Assembly: GCA_030052745.1 (NCBI GenBank)
Contig: JANBVO010000022.1
Location: 124,001 to 188,000, forward strand
Direction of reading: 5' to 3'
DNA length: 64,000 bases
DNA from: Pleurostoma richardsiae
Lineage: Eukaryota; Ascomycota; Sordariomycetes; Calosphaeriales; Pleurostomataceae
Position numbers and translations under genes: made by a program. The notes beneath the pieces were generated by a model, which was not told the DNA's origin, did not search any database, and was given only the letters and a program-made list of their open reading frames with translations. Below, one piece after another: positions 21,943-33,200 of the stretch; positions within the stretch are counted from its first letter, which is position 1, and the number at the start of each line of letters is the position of its first letter.

Positions 21943-22697
21943 CTGTGGTCCGCAGCCTGCCCGCCTGCCTTTTACCAACTTGCCTATCTGAGGACTCTCC
22001 GACGGCATATGCCGTCTACCCTCCGTGAGGAGCACGCAAGATCGCTGGGGCTGGGGTTACTTCAAGCTTACCATAGTATGGTAGAGGAGGGCGGGGCAGT
22101 ATGTACTGCATGTTGGCCACAGGCTTGAACACACTGAAAGCGGTTAGATCAGGGAGAGGTAGGCCAGGTATGTAGGCAAGTATGATGAGATGGGCGATAC
22201 CCCCGATGCCGCGTGCCCCGACACGCCGCCCATCGGCAGCTCATCTCTTAAAGTGGGCGTTGTCCAGCCCTGCGGGAGTTTGCAGACCGTCCGGTTCTAT
22301 CGCGCAGCATCAATGCCATTGCTGCACCGCCAAAGAGACTTCGAGCAGTTTCACTTTCTCATAGTTGCTGAGCGCCATTGAGGGTCGACCACGCGCCAAA
22401 GCTCGCCAAGAGCGAACAGGAAGTAGTACAGAGCAAGGGGCTTCGGGGCCCGCACCACGCCCACTCTCAATCTGGGTCGCTGCGCGGAGGAACGCTTTTT
22501 TCCCCCCTTACTCCGTGTCGGGTTTGGTCTCGCTGCTGGACCACCATTTTCGACGCCGTCTCACACCCCAGTTTGCCCCGGACCGCTGCAAACGGCGCCT
22601 CCCGGGGGCCGCGCACCCTCCAACCGGCCTCACTCCTGTGGACTGGCTACGCCAGCGAAGCAGGTAACTTGCGACTCGAGAAGGAACTGGTGCAGAG
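20364..22697. other. Intergenic region with homopolymer tract
   Basis: 2.3 kb between two plus-strand genes with no supported coding region. A striking run of 24 C followed by 10 A occupies about 21906-21939. TACCTAGG-type words occur at about 21828-21860. Several overlapping frames at 21340-21840 are composition-driven (Pro/Ser/Arg) and not conserved-looking. Confidence 0.5.
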
Positions 22698-24374
22698 ATG
22701 GCCGACAGCACGTTCCCCGGAGTCGGCGCCCTGAGCTCGGCCAATGAGAAGACCAAGGCCGAGCCGGGCCTGCACAGCGCGTCGTCCGCCGACAGCGTGG
22801 GCGTGCCGGAGCCGGAGTCTGGCCTCGACGCTCAGCTTGATAGGACGATCCTGTGGAAGCGCGATCTGCTGCTGACTCCCGTGCTCGGCCTGCTCTACAC
22901 GGTCATGTTCCTCGACCGCACCAACATCGCCAACGCCCGCATCGAAGGCCTCGAGAAGGGCCTCGACATGCCTACCAACGGCTACAACATCGCCCTGTCT
23001 CTTTTTTATATACCATTTATTCTCAGCCAAGTACCAAGTAACTTGATCCTCAACTCGGGGAGGATTCCTCCCAGGTGGTTCCTCGGGGGTCAGATGTTCG
23101 CCTTGGGTAGGCTATCCTTCCCGCTCGCTAGGTGTATGAGCTCAGCAATGACATTTCTGACCTTCCGCGCATCACAGGCATTCTCAGCATGTGCCAGGGC
23201 CTGACCCAGTCTTACGGTGGCCTGCTTGCGATCCGCTTCCTCATGGGTATCTTTGAGTCTGCCCTACCCGCCGCCGCGACCTACATGCTATCATCCTACT
23301 ACACCAAGAAGGAGGCGGCGCCAAGGTTCGCCTGGTTCTTCAACTTCGCCCTCGCCGGGCCCTTGTTCTCCGGCCTACTTGCATACGCCATCGAAAACCT
23401 GGACGGCCGCGGCGGGTACGAGGGCTGGCGCTGGATCTTCATTATCGAGGGCCTCATGACGGTCTTTTTCGCCATCATTGCGGCCGTCTTCCTGCCCGAC
23501 TTCCCCCAGAAGCCCACCTGGTTCCTCCGTGAGCCTGAGCGCCATCGACTACTCGTCACTCTTGAAGCGTCCAGGGGAAATGAGAAAGACGGGTCGGCGG
23601 CCGACAATGTCCCCCTCTGGCAGATACTCGTTGACTGGCGGATCCACCTGTTCTCGCTGTGCTTCTTCTGCGTCGACATCACTGCCTCGTCCGTCTCGGC
23701 GTTTGCGCCCACTATTCTTACGGAGCTTGGCTGGACTGCTACCCGGGCGCAGCTTATGACCATGCCGGTCTGGTACGTCGTCACGTTTGCTTTGCCCCGA
23801 TTAGACATGCGTAGTCGAAGGCTGGCCTGCATGGATGTACTAATTGACTCGTTTGCATTGTAGGGCCACGGGCATTGTCAGCACCTTCACTCTCACTATA
23901 ATATCCTCGCGCCTCGACCTGCGCTGGCCCTTCATGCTTTGCGCGACATGCCTTCAACTATGTGGTTGGGCCATCATGAACGCGTACGTTGAAGGCAATG
24001 TTGCGCCCGGCGTGCGCTACATGGCACTCTTCTTCATGAGCGCTGGCACTTTCCCGCAGATGCCGCTCCTGATGGGCTGGCTGAGTGCCAACTTGCGTGG
24101 CCGCAAGTTCCTTGCTGTGGGCATGGCCTGGCAGGTCAGCTTCGGCAACTCTGCCAATTTGGTCAGCAGCAACGTCTTCATCAAGACACAAAGCCCCAGG
24201 TACTTTACCGGCTTCCGCAATGGCCTGGTTTTCACTTGCATCGGTTTCACTCTCGTATGCGTGGCCACGCTGCTGTGTATCTACCGGAACCGGATCCGCG
24301 AGACGCGCCGCGCCGCCATGAGTGATGACGAGAGGGAAAGAGATGACCAGGTGAACTTCAAGCTCCATATTTAA
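22698..24374 (+). CDS. MFS transporter, Dal5/Tna1-type anion:cation symporter
   Basis: Three exons, 22698-23106, 23178-23772 and 23864-24374, with introns of 71 and 91 bp that restore reading phase, giving about 504 aa. The N-terminal loop is followed by the family's first membrane segment and the LDRTNIANARIEGL motif. Later come a FLMGIFESALPAA segment, GWRWIFIIEG and a C-terminal charged tail. This subfamily moves allantoate, nicotinate, pantothenate and other organic acids across the plasma membrane with protons. Next to a salicylate-hydroxylase-like enzyme an aromatic or carboxylic acid substrate is plausible (inference). The intron joins read FALG/ILSMCQGL and MPVW/ATGIVSTF. Family assignment is firm. 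Confidence 0.9.
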
Positions 24375-25951
24375 CGGCGCCGTTCATGTCTGCATTTAAT
24401 TTTTGCGAGCTCTACGTCAGTCGAAGAATTCAGTTAAGCAGCAGGGCTTACCAATATGGGACGACCGCTTCTATGTATTCTTCACCCAGCAGATTCCCCT
24501 TCAGCGTCATACACTATCCCTTCTTAAATAATGAGACTCGTGCCGTCGTCCGCACCATTGACGGTTTCCATGCACGGCAGCGCGCAGTGCGCCGAGGGGG
24601 GTCAGTCTCTTGTAATCTTGAAGTTGTGTAGAGTAGGCTATGTTGTCAAGAGCTTCCGGCGTTAGTATGTTGTTCTATTAGTATTCCAAGTACAGAAAAG
24701 TACTGCAGGAGTACGGGCATCCCCTCATCAAATTGGCGAACTCATCTTCTATTGTCTCTCAGAGAGGTATTATAGATGCCGGACACCCTGGGTCAGAAAA
24801 AAGGGCAATGCGATCCCAGACTGCACATGCTTCCGAAATAATATCTCCTTTCCTGTCTGGTTTTGCGGAGGTGAAATGCGGAGAAGCAGGGCCAGTCTCT
24901 CCTTTCTCACAACCCCACGACCAACCAACTCACCCAACTTCACCAACCAAGATCGGCCCGAATAGACAGGCGGGCCTGGGTCACTTGAGCTTATGCCAAG
25001 AGTTGACGACGATCCAACAACCTACGTACGTACTCGGCCGAGTCTCGGCACGAGTATCGACTGCCTTCCGCTGCGCTGCTCCACGAGTAGTTATACGCTA
25101 GGTGCTATAGTCAACCTGTTAGTCATCCATTGATCATGACCACCAGCAAGGATCCATTCCTCACACCCACAATCCCCAGAACTTCACCCGCCGAGCTGGG
25201 GTAAAATCCCCGAAGACTCACTAGAGTCTCGTTTCGCCGTCTTCATGGGGGTAGGTGTCGCGGCTTAACATTGCCCAATTCGCCGCCACAATCCTCTCTT
25301 CCGGATTCTCCTCATGCCGCCAAAGACTCTCTTGACCATGGTACCTTCAGTCAGCCACTACAAGCCAGAGATATCATGCTCAGCGCAGTGCGCTCGCTCC
25401 CAGCTGAGACGCCAGTGTGTCCTTAAAACAGAGGGAGTCCCCTTGTCCGCTCATATCAGCACTGACGATCCTAGCACGCACGCAGAGGTACTTCAGACGT
25501 AGGGAGAATGCGGGGCAGCTCTATGATCACGCGAGTGCGGTGTTAGTCTCGCAAGGACAAACACCGGCAACTCGCAGCGGGAATGGGAGAGCGAGAACCG
25601 GAGCGAGGTGGAATGTGCCAACCGGTGATATTCCGCGTTGGAGAGAGGTTTCGCCTCTTCCCCGCATGGCAAATTGTCTTGCTCCAACAGAGACCACGCG
25701 CTCCTTGGCCCTGCGGAAGACAGATAGATCTTCGTCCACCGAGTTCTTGGCATGGATACTGGCTCTGCGGGCTACCAGGACCTAAACCCCCGCATCGGCA
25801 GTGCCTCTCCGTCAGCGTGTATAACAATAAGCGCGAGCCCGCTGCGGTAATATGCAGCGGTCGAGGTTAAGATGTGCCAACCCTTATATTGCCTCATCCA
25901 TCCTCATCGCCAACACGACACCCGTTGCAGAAGTCCAGAATAGCATCAGTC
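24375..25951. other. Intergenic region between two MFS genes
   Basis: 1.6 kb without a recognisable gene. The overlapping short frames at 25417-25870 on both strands contradict one another and carry no motif. It presumably includes the promoter of the sugar-type carrier. Confidence 0.5.
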
Positions 25952-27820
25952 ATGGCTGGTGGCGTAAAGAAGCCAGTCAATATCTTCCGCCTCAAGAATC
26001 TAGGAGAGCCCAAGGAAATATTCAACTGGAGACTATGGTTTGCGGTCTTGTCCTTCGGCCTACTCGGCGCCGCCAGAGGGGTGGATGAAGGCCTCATATC
26101 CGGCGCGTTCAACTCCAAGGACTTCCAGAAGACAATCAACTACGACTCGTACGACAAAGTCACGCAGGCAAACATCAAGGCCAATGTTTCAGCTATGGTA
26201 CAGATCGGCAGTGTGGGAGGTGCGCTCTTGTGAGTAGGCCCCCAGATCACCACTTTTCTGCGCGGTCGTGCTTCCTAATTCGTTTCTCGGCTAACGAGCT
26301 CATGTCCAATCTGCTTCTCAGTGCCTTCCTGATCTGCGATCGTATTGGACGTATCTGGGCCACCCGCCTCCTGTGCCTTCTCTGGATAGTGGGCATCTCC
26401 ATGTTCATGGGCGCCAAAGGCAATCTCGGGCTCATCTACGCGGGTCGCTTTATCGCTGGCCTTGGGGTCGGGCAGACCCCCGTCGTCGGCCCAGTGTATA
26501 TTGCCGAGATCAGCCCTTCTTGTGTGCGTGGCCTCTGTACCTGCATCTTCACCGGCTTCGTTTATCTCGGCATCGTGCTGGCCTACTTCACCAACTACGG
26601 TTGCCAGGTCAACTTGGGCGACACCAGCCACGCCCGCTGGCAGGTGCCCACAAGCTTGCATGTGATCTTCGCGGCCATTATCTTTTTCCTCTCGTTTCTC
26701 CAGTACGAGTCGCCACGCTTCTTGGTCAAGCAGGGCAAGAATGACCGTGCGACCGAGGTCATGGCTCGAATACGCAACCTTCGGCCTGACGATCCGTACG
26801 TGACTAGGGAGATTAGCGCCGTCATTGCGCAGCATCAGGAGGAGATGGAGGCCACCCGCGGGGCAGGATTCCTTGGAGTCCTCAAAGAGACATTCTTGGT
26901 GCCCAGCAACCTGTATCGCCTATACCTGACGGTGGGTGCCCAAATCATGTCACAGTGGTCAGGAGCAGGATCCATTACCCTCTATGCCCCAGACCTCTTC
27001 AGCCTACTTGGCATCACCGGCACCGATGAGTCCCTGCTCGTCACCGCTGTCTTCGGGATCATCAAGCTCTGCGCGGCTATCGCATGCGCTCTGTTTCTCG
27101 TCGATGTAATCGGCCGGAAGCGGTCCCTGATGATAGGGATTACCTTGCAGGCGGTCTCCATGATCTACATCGCCTCCTTCCTGACTGCCGTGCCCAGGCT
27201 CGGCGTCGTCGACGACTACCAGTTGGCTGCGAATGAGACAGGGCCATCCAAAGGGGCCATTGCGATGATATATATTTCAGGGGTATGTGTCTTTCGGAGG
27301 CCGACCAAATCCTCTCCCCCCCCCCCCCCCAAGGCCCATCCCTTGTTTTTCTCTTCGCAAGTGAATGAATACCCGCTGACGTCTCGTACAGTTTGGCTGG
27401 GCTCTGGGTTGGAATTCGATGCAGTATCTGTTGACCGCCGAACTCTTTCCCCTTCGGATCAGAGCACTCTGCACCTCGATCGCCATGTCTTTACATTTTG
27501 CCAACCAATACGGCAACTCGCGCGCTGTGCCCAACATGCTGCTGCCGATACCAGACGGCATCAGTCCCAAGGGCACATTCTGGTGCTTTGCTGCGGTTAC
27601 CATCCTGGGTTTCTTCTGGGTGTTATTCAGCGTGCCTGAGACCGCCGGCAGATCCCTTGAACAGATGCATAGGCTCTTCGAGTTGCCTTGGTATAAAATC
27701 GGTCTATACGGCAACGAGGACGCCGAGCATCTGGATGCAGCGTACGAACAGAAGACTGAGGAGGCAGGCGTTTCTATGACAGCGCATGTGGAACAGAGAC
27801 GTATCACCGAAGTCGCCTGA
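25952..27820 (+). CDS. MFS sugar/quinate-type transporter
   Basis: Three exons, 25952-26229, 26322-27282 and 27392-27820, with introns of 92 and 109 bp; about 555 aa. The ATG at 25952 begins MAGGVKKPVNIF. Sugar-porter signatures are present: DRIGRIWATR after helix 2, PVYIAEISPSCVRG (the PES/R-type motif), YESPRFLVKQGK, LTAELFPLRIRA and PETAGRSLEQM. The segment with RGVDEGLISG in the first helix is typical of the fungal quinate/sugar carriers related to QutD. It would be a proton-coupled carrier in the plasma membrane. The second intron contains a run of C's. It is the last intact gene of the plus-strand trio monooxygenase, Dal5-type carrier and sugar-type carrier. The substrate is unknown. 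Confidence 0.9.
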
Positions 27821-28702
27821 ATCGGCCTGTCGTGTGCGGAAGGGCCATGCTGTGGTGGCGTAGATAGGGCCTCAACAAAATGTATAAAGCAAGCTCTAGG
27901 AGGGTGGTCGACAGTTTTGTCCGCGTATAAGCAAGGGCTAGGGTCGCAGAAACTATAAGGAGTTGGTACAGTTTCCCTCTCCCAACACCCTAAAGCGTAA
28001 CTGCTCCGGGGCCACTGAGCTTCTCGTTTCATCATAGGTCGTCTCTCAACGACTTCCAGATACGACCGTCTCCTGTTCGTCGAGTCATTTGGAGCCATTG
28101 GCCGACAGATATCGTCAGGATGAAGAGAAAAATTAGATCCGTACGGCTCCGTTCCAGACGACTCCTCCTTCTGCTCCTGAAGAAATGTGCGAGGTCCGAT
28201 GAGTGCTCGTTGCAACACAGTTGTCTCCTTCAGGGGGCGGAATGTGAAACTACACTTATAACACCTAGATCTGCTGACAAAGGATTCAACTTACACCCCA
28301 ATCCAAATCCGCTATCCGCATGATGTACCATGGACTTACCCTCAGGCGCAAAATTCCCCTTGCCTGCCGCCAATGTTGCAATGCGGAGGTGGTAGAATCT
28401 GCAGTGCAGAACAAGCGAGTTCGCACACTGCTTGGTGCGGAGTAAACAAGCCGCGCGTGCGGCTGAGATTTGCAAGAAACTTCAGGTCATTGGCAGCCAA
28501 GATCTCGCTGTAAAAGTCTAGAAAGGAAGAAGAGGAAGAAGAAGAGAGCACCAGCTCCTGTGATAAAGCAGAGACAGACTCGCGGCAAGGAAAATCACCT
28601 CAGAAGATAATTACAGATGACAGGGTTGATTCGCAGCGTCTTGACACAGTAATTACTACCCGCCGGCCTCGAAATTTGACCCGAAAAGCGCCCCTCTCCA
28701 TC
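27821..28702. other. Intergenic region upstream of SDR pseudogene
   Basis: About 880 bp. Minus-strand frames overlapping the end of the carrier gene and this stretch are shadows. I see no gene; a GA-rich stretch lies near 28520-28550. Confidence 0.5.
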
Positions 28703-29750
28703 ATTGGCAAGTCTTATCGTAAGAGGTGGTAATGCTGATATCGGCTTCGAACTGTGTAAGACGCTTCGTGGTACCGGCAGGACCGTCTACATTGCATCAA
28801 CGTCGCAAATCCACCGCCCTACCTCCGCGGACTTTCCCCTGTACGATCTCTTTCGGGTGGGAACGCCGATACATAAACTGGGGCTTTCTCAAGGTGTCAT
28901 AGAGAGAGAGCCTCGAGAGTATGAGGCCCGTCCCCGTAAGCCCCGCAGTCTTCAAGTTTCTGGAGCTTGATCTGAACGACATCTTCAGCACCAAGAGAGC
29001 CGTAGCTGCCTTCGTGGACAGGAGTCACGACTCAACGTCGTCTGGAGCCAGGGCGGACTCGGCGCCTGCGGGATACCTCTCAAGGCCAAGACCATGCAAG
29101 GGACCGAAGTATTAAGGGGCATCCATTGCGTAGCGCCTTTTGGTCTTCGTCAAGCTGCTGCTGCCGCACCTCCTCCGCGCTGCAGAGCGGTCGTCCCTCT
29201 CAGGCACGGTACGGGCCATCTGGATATCGTCTGTCATGGTCAAGACACACACGCCCAAGTCTAGCATCAACCTGGAGGAGCTTGATAGCGGCGGAAGTAA
29301 TAGCCGCACGGTGAACTACGCCTCATCCAAGACCGGCAGATGGCTGCTGTGCCACGGGTTCGTCCGCAGGAACGGGCGTGAGGCATCGTCAGCATCGTGC
29401 AGAACCCCGGTAATTGAAGTCTGCCATATTCAATAGCGCCCCCGCCAAGGCAATGCTCATGCTCGACAGCCTTGTACTGTATGATACCCTGTGGGGTGGC
29501 TATACGGAGCTTTACGCCGGTCTATCCGCCGATATTGGTTTTGAGAGTAATGGAGCATACGTCATCCCTTGAGAGCGCATTCAGCCTAAGGAGGAAAATT
29601 ACCGGCAGGATCTATTGACGCAAATGAAGCCGAAGGAGCAGGGTAGCGAAGAGTTGAGCAAGCGTTTCTGGAAGTGGTGCGAAAAGAAGGCTATCGAGTT
29701 GCGAGGGTGGATTCTAACGGACCAGAGAAGCGCCCATTACCAGAGTTGAG
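28703..29750 (+). pseudogene. Decayed short-chain dehydrogenase/reductase
   Basis: Pieces of one SDR protein can be followed in order in different frames. They are a Rossmann start (RGGNADIGFELCKTLRGTGR), LELDLNDIFSTKRAVAAF, LNVVWSQGGLGA, LLLPHLLRAA, a catalytic-loop region with ISSVMVKTH and NYASSKTGRW (Tyr and Lys of YxxxK kept), then KSAIFNSAPAKAMLM and a C-terminal WGGYTELYAGLS block. The start ATG is lost: the leader reads ATTGGCAAG, apparently from an extra T. Frame changes fall between 28981 and 29028, near 29135 and near 29412 (one T short in the NPGNLKS segment). A TGA at 29570 replaces the expected Trp. This is an inactivated host gene of the retinol-dehydrogenase-like or WW-oxidoreductase-like SDR group. 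It lies between the transporter genes, so one redox step of the old pathway may be lost here. Confidence 0.85.
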
Positions 29751-30242
29751 GTTGCAGATTGCTAAAGTCTGTTCCTCTCAGCTGTCTCGTGTCGAGTGGC
29801 AAAGGCAGAACGTCTCTTGATATCCTCGCCAGAACGACACCTATTTGGTAGGTAGTCAAAGTTTAGAAATGGCAATTTGGTGGCTGGACTTTGTACCTTC
29901 ATCACCACCGTGGGCACTTGTTGCCATGCCGCGTCTTCAGATCATTGACGGGACTAAAGGGTGCGGTTGATTTCGGACCTCTTTTATGAACCAGACGGAG
30001 TCTGATGTGCTGCCTGTCCACTCCCAGCCGCATTACCCTGTCTCTTCGAATCGTATCTTCCGCTTCCGCCCTATGTCCTTCGCTGCGAGACACCTCTATC
30101 TTCACTTCATAGTGCCTCCTTTCTGGTCTTCTCGGCTCAAAACGCCAGTCAACGCAGAGAGTCGGCCCAGGCAGTGGCAATACCTCGGCGATGCTATACA
30201 CCCTATTATAGGTCGAGGGCCTGTGACTGACACTGTCTAGAA
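29751..30242. other. Intergenic region after pseudogene and ABC gene 3' ends
   Basis: About 490 bp between the end of the SDR relic (+) and the stop of the ABC transporter (-). No gene is supported; the small frames at 29902-30249 lack motifs. Confidence 0.5.
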
Positions 30243-33200
30243 TCAGCACGACGGCGGTATAAGGCGGCTTTCTGCCAGACCTGGTTCAAACAGTACCATC
30301 TGGTAATACAGTCCCCTCTGCCTCAGAAGGGTGACATGGTTGCCCTTTTCCATCACCCGCCCCTCTCCCATGACGAAGATAACGTCTGCGTTCTGGACCG
30401 TTGCAAGCCTGTGTGCAACTACAACCATAGTCCTGGATCTTTTGGTTCTTTCGAATACAGCCTGGACGGCCCTCTCAGTCTCCGAGTCCAGATTCGACGT
30501 GGCCTCGTCCAGGAGGAGCAGGCGCGGGTTCCTCACAAGGGCCCGAGCAATGGACACTCGTTGTTTCTGTCCGCCAGATAGGGTGACCCCCCCAGTCCCG
30601 ATCTGGGTGTCGTAGCCTTCGGGAAGAGAAACGATGAAGTCGTGGATCTCGGCGTCGCGGCACGCCTGATGCATCTCCCCGTCAGAGACCGAACTACCAT
30701 CCGCGCCCATCAGTATGTTCTCTCGTAATGTCCCATGAAACAAGGACGACTCTTGCGCAACCAGAGATATGTCTCTCCGGTATACGCTCAGGCACAGGTC
30801 GTATATATCAGATCCGTTGTATGAGATTGTTCCCGCCTCGACAGAATAAAAGCTTGGAGTTTATCAGCGGTACCGACCATGGACTTTGGTCTCCTCACTC
30901 ACCGTTCTAAGAGAGATATGACAGTCGTCTTTCCCGAGCCTGCGAGGCTATTAGCAACCTACAACAGTCCCACGACCGAACAGCATCGAACGTGAAGCGA
31001 CTTGCCGGAAGGACCCACTATCGCGGCAAACTGCCCCTTCTCAATCTGCGATGCGTATAACATCAGCAAATGAGCAGCACTGTAGAGTCGACGATACAGA
31101 GCCTCACCGTCAGATCCAGTCCTGTCAAGACCGGAATGTCTCGAGTCGGGTATCTAAACCACACGTTGCTGAACTCGATTCTGACCCCCTTGTCGTCTTC
31201 TCCGAGGTTCCCGAAATCAAGCGAAATCAGGCGGCCGTCAACCTGGTCATGCTGCCTCATATCGATTATGCGGTGCGCTGCAACAGAGGCTTGGGCGATG
31301 TCTGCACAAGCGTCAGATGTCAGCCTTACCAGAGAATGTGTATGTCTCGTACTCGGTGCGTAGCTCATCCATTGTCCGGCACCGGTGCTGCCCTGCAAGA
31401 AAGAAAAGCCAGTAAGTCAGAGCTTCAGAAAGTATATCCTTCATCCGGACAGCCCATACCTGCATGACGGCAATGTATACAATTACTTGCACCGTTAGCG
31501 ATTCCGTTGAGCAGCAGCAACTCTTCCGCACGGATCACCTACCGTACTGGAACGGGTAGTACTCGCGATCCGCCATGAGAGTGCCCCCATACCTTACCGA
31601 CTGTCAGCCCAGTAGAGAAGAGGAAGACGATAACGCACCACAGCACAAACGCCATGCAAAGCAGGGAGATGCTGTCACTGAGTGAGAATATCAGAGTCGA
31701 CAAGGCGGACTCCTTGAATGCGCCTTTGATATGGCTATGGAGCAGCTGCTCGTACCGCCTGCAAATCGTGTCTTCGAGAGTCAGGGCTGAGACTGTACGG
31801 AATGCCGTTATTGCCTCACTCGCAAACTTGGCGCTCACGGCAAAGACCTGGTTGTTTTCCCCCTCGAACCGCTTCTCGTAGCGAACGCGGAAGAATGCAG
31901 CCGCGAAGATGATAGGCATCGCGGATGCGACTGTCACGAGGGTGAGCTTCCAGCCGAAGTAGAAGGAGATGACCAGACACCCGACAACGTTAAGGACGGA
32001 GATAATGACAAACACCATATTGGTTCCGAGGAGCTGCTGCAACTGTGTCGGGTCGGTTGCTAGTCGGGCTGTAAGCGCGCCCGCCGAGTGGTCGTCGTGG
32101 TCAAAAAAGGCCATGGATTTCGAGACGATGTTGGCAAAACACTCTTTTCTGTAGGCATGTGTGATATTCTAGCATCAAACGGCGTTAGTGCCTCACTCCT
32201 AGCGCAGCGTGGAGGGAAATAGTTAAGTGTCACTTACGAAGGCAAGCGACGTGGCGGACCAGCCCAGGGCGAAGTAGCTGATGCCTACCGCCACCGCCAG
32301 CATGGTGAAGACGAAACACCAGAAGTTCGCAAGGACTCGCAGCCACCAGAAATTCCCAATCAACTGGAATAGGGAAATCAGCTGCGCAAAGAGGTACGCC
32401 TGAACCGGAGCGCTGGCTGACAGGGAGCAGATCAGCCAGTCTGATTTTTCGATTTTTGTCCGTCTCGAGACGCCGGAGTTGTGGAGTCTTACCGCCGCCA
32501 ATCAATGCGCCAAACAAGAGAACAAGATACCAGGGCCAGAATCTCATCTGCTCCTTGATCAGCAGGCCAAAGGCATTCAATGTTCCCCTTCCTTTCGGCC
32601 GTTTTATGGACTCGTTGGATACGCTCGCCGTGCTGTCTTCTGGCACGGCCTGCTCGCTCATAATGGTGTCCATATCTTTCTCCTCGGACAAGCACGACGC
32701 AGCACTGCTGTCACTGCTCGTTTCGTTTGCAACAAAGGACAGCTTCTGTGCAGTAGCCAGTGACCAGTACGCGCCGTCTTCTTCAGCCATGAGGCTTTCG
32801 TGTGTGCCTTGCTGTACTACTCTGCCCCCACGAAGAACGACAATCTGGTGTGCCTTTCGTACGGTAGACAGGCGGTGGGCAATGGTTATGGTGGTGCGGT
32901 TCTTTGAGGCTCTGTCCAATGCCATCTGGACCTGCCGTTCTGCCCTGACGTCTATCGCACTCGTCGCCTCGTCAAAAATCAGGATCCTCGGTTGCTTCAC
33001 AATGCTGCGGGCAATGGCGAGCCTCTGGCGCTGACCACCGCTAAGCATGATACCGGCGTCGCCAACGCGCGTGTCATAACCCTAATAGATTATCAGCCTA
33101 TAAATGAAGCGCACAGTATAACTTCCGGAGAGAGATGGTGAGGGAGTAGGTAGGGAAGAACATAGTCGACGACGCACATCTGGGAGCCGCCGTATGAACT

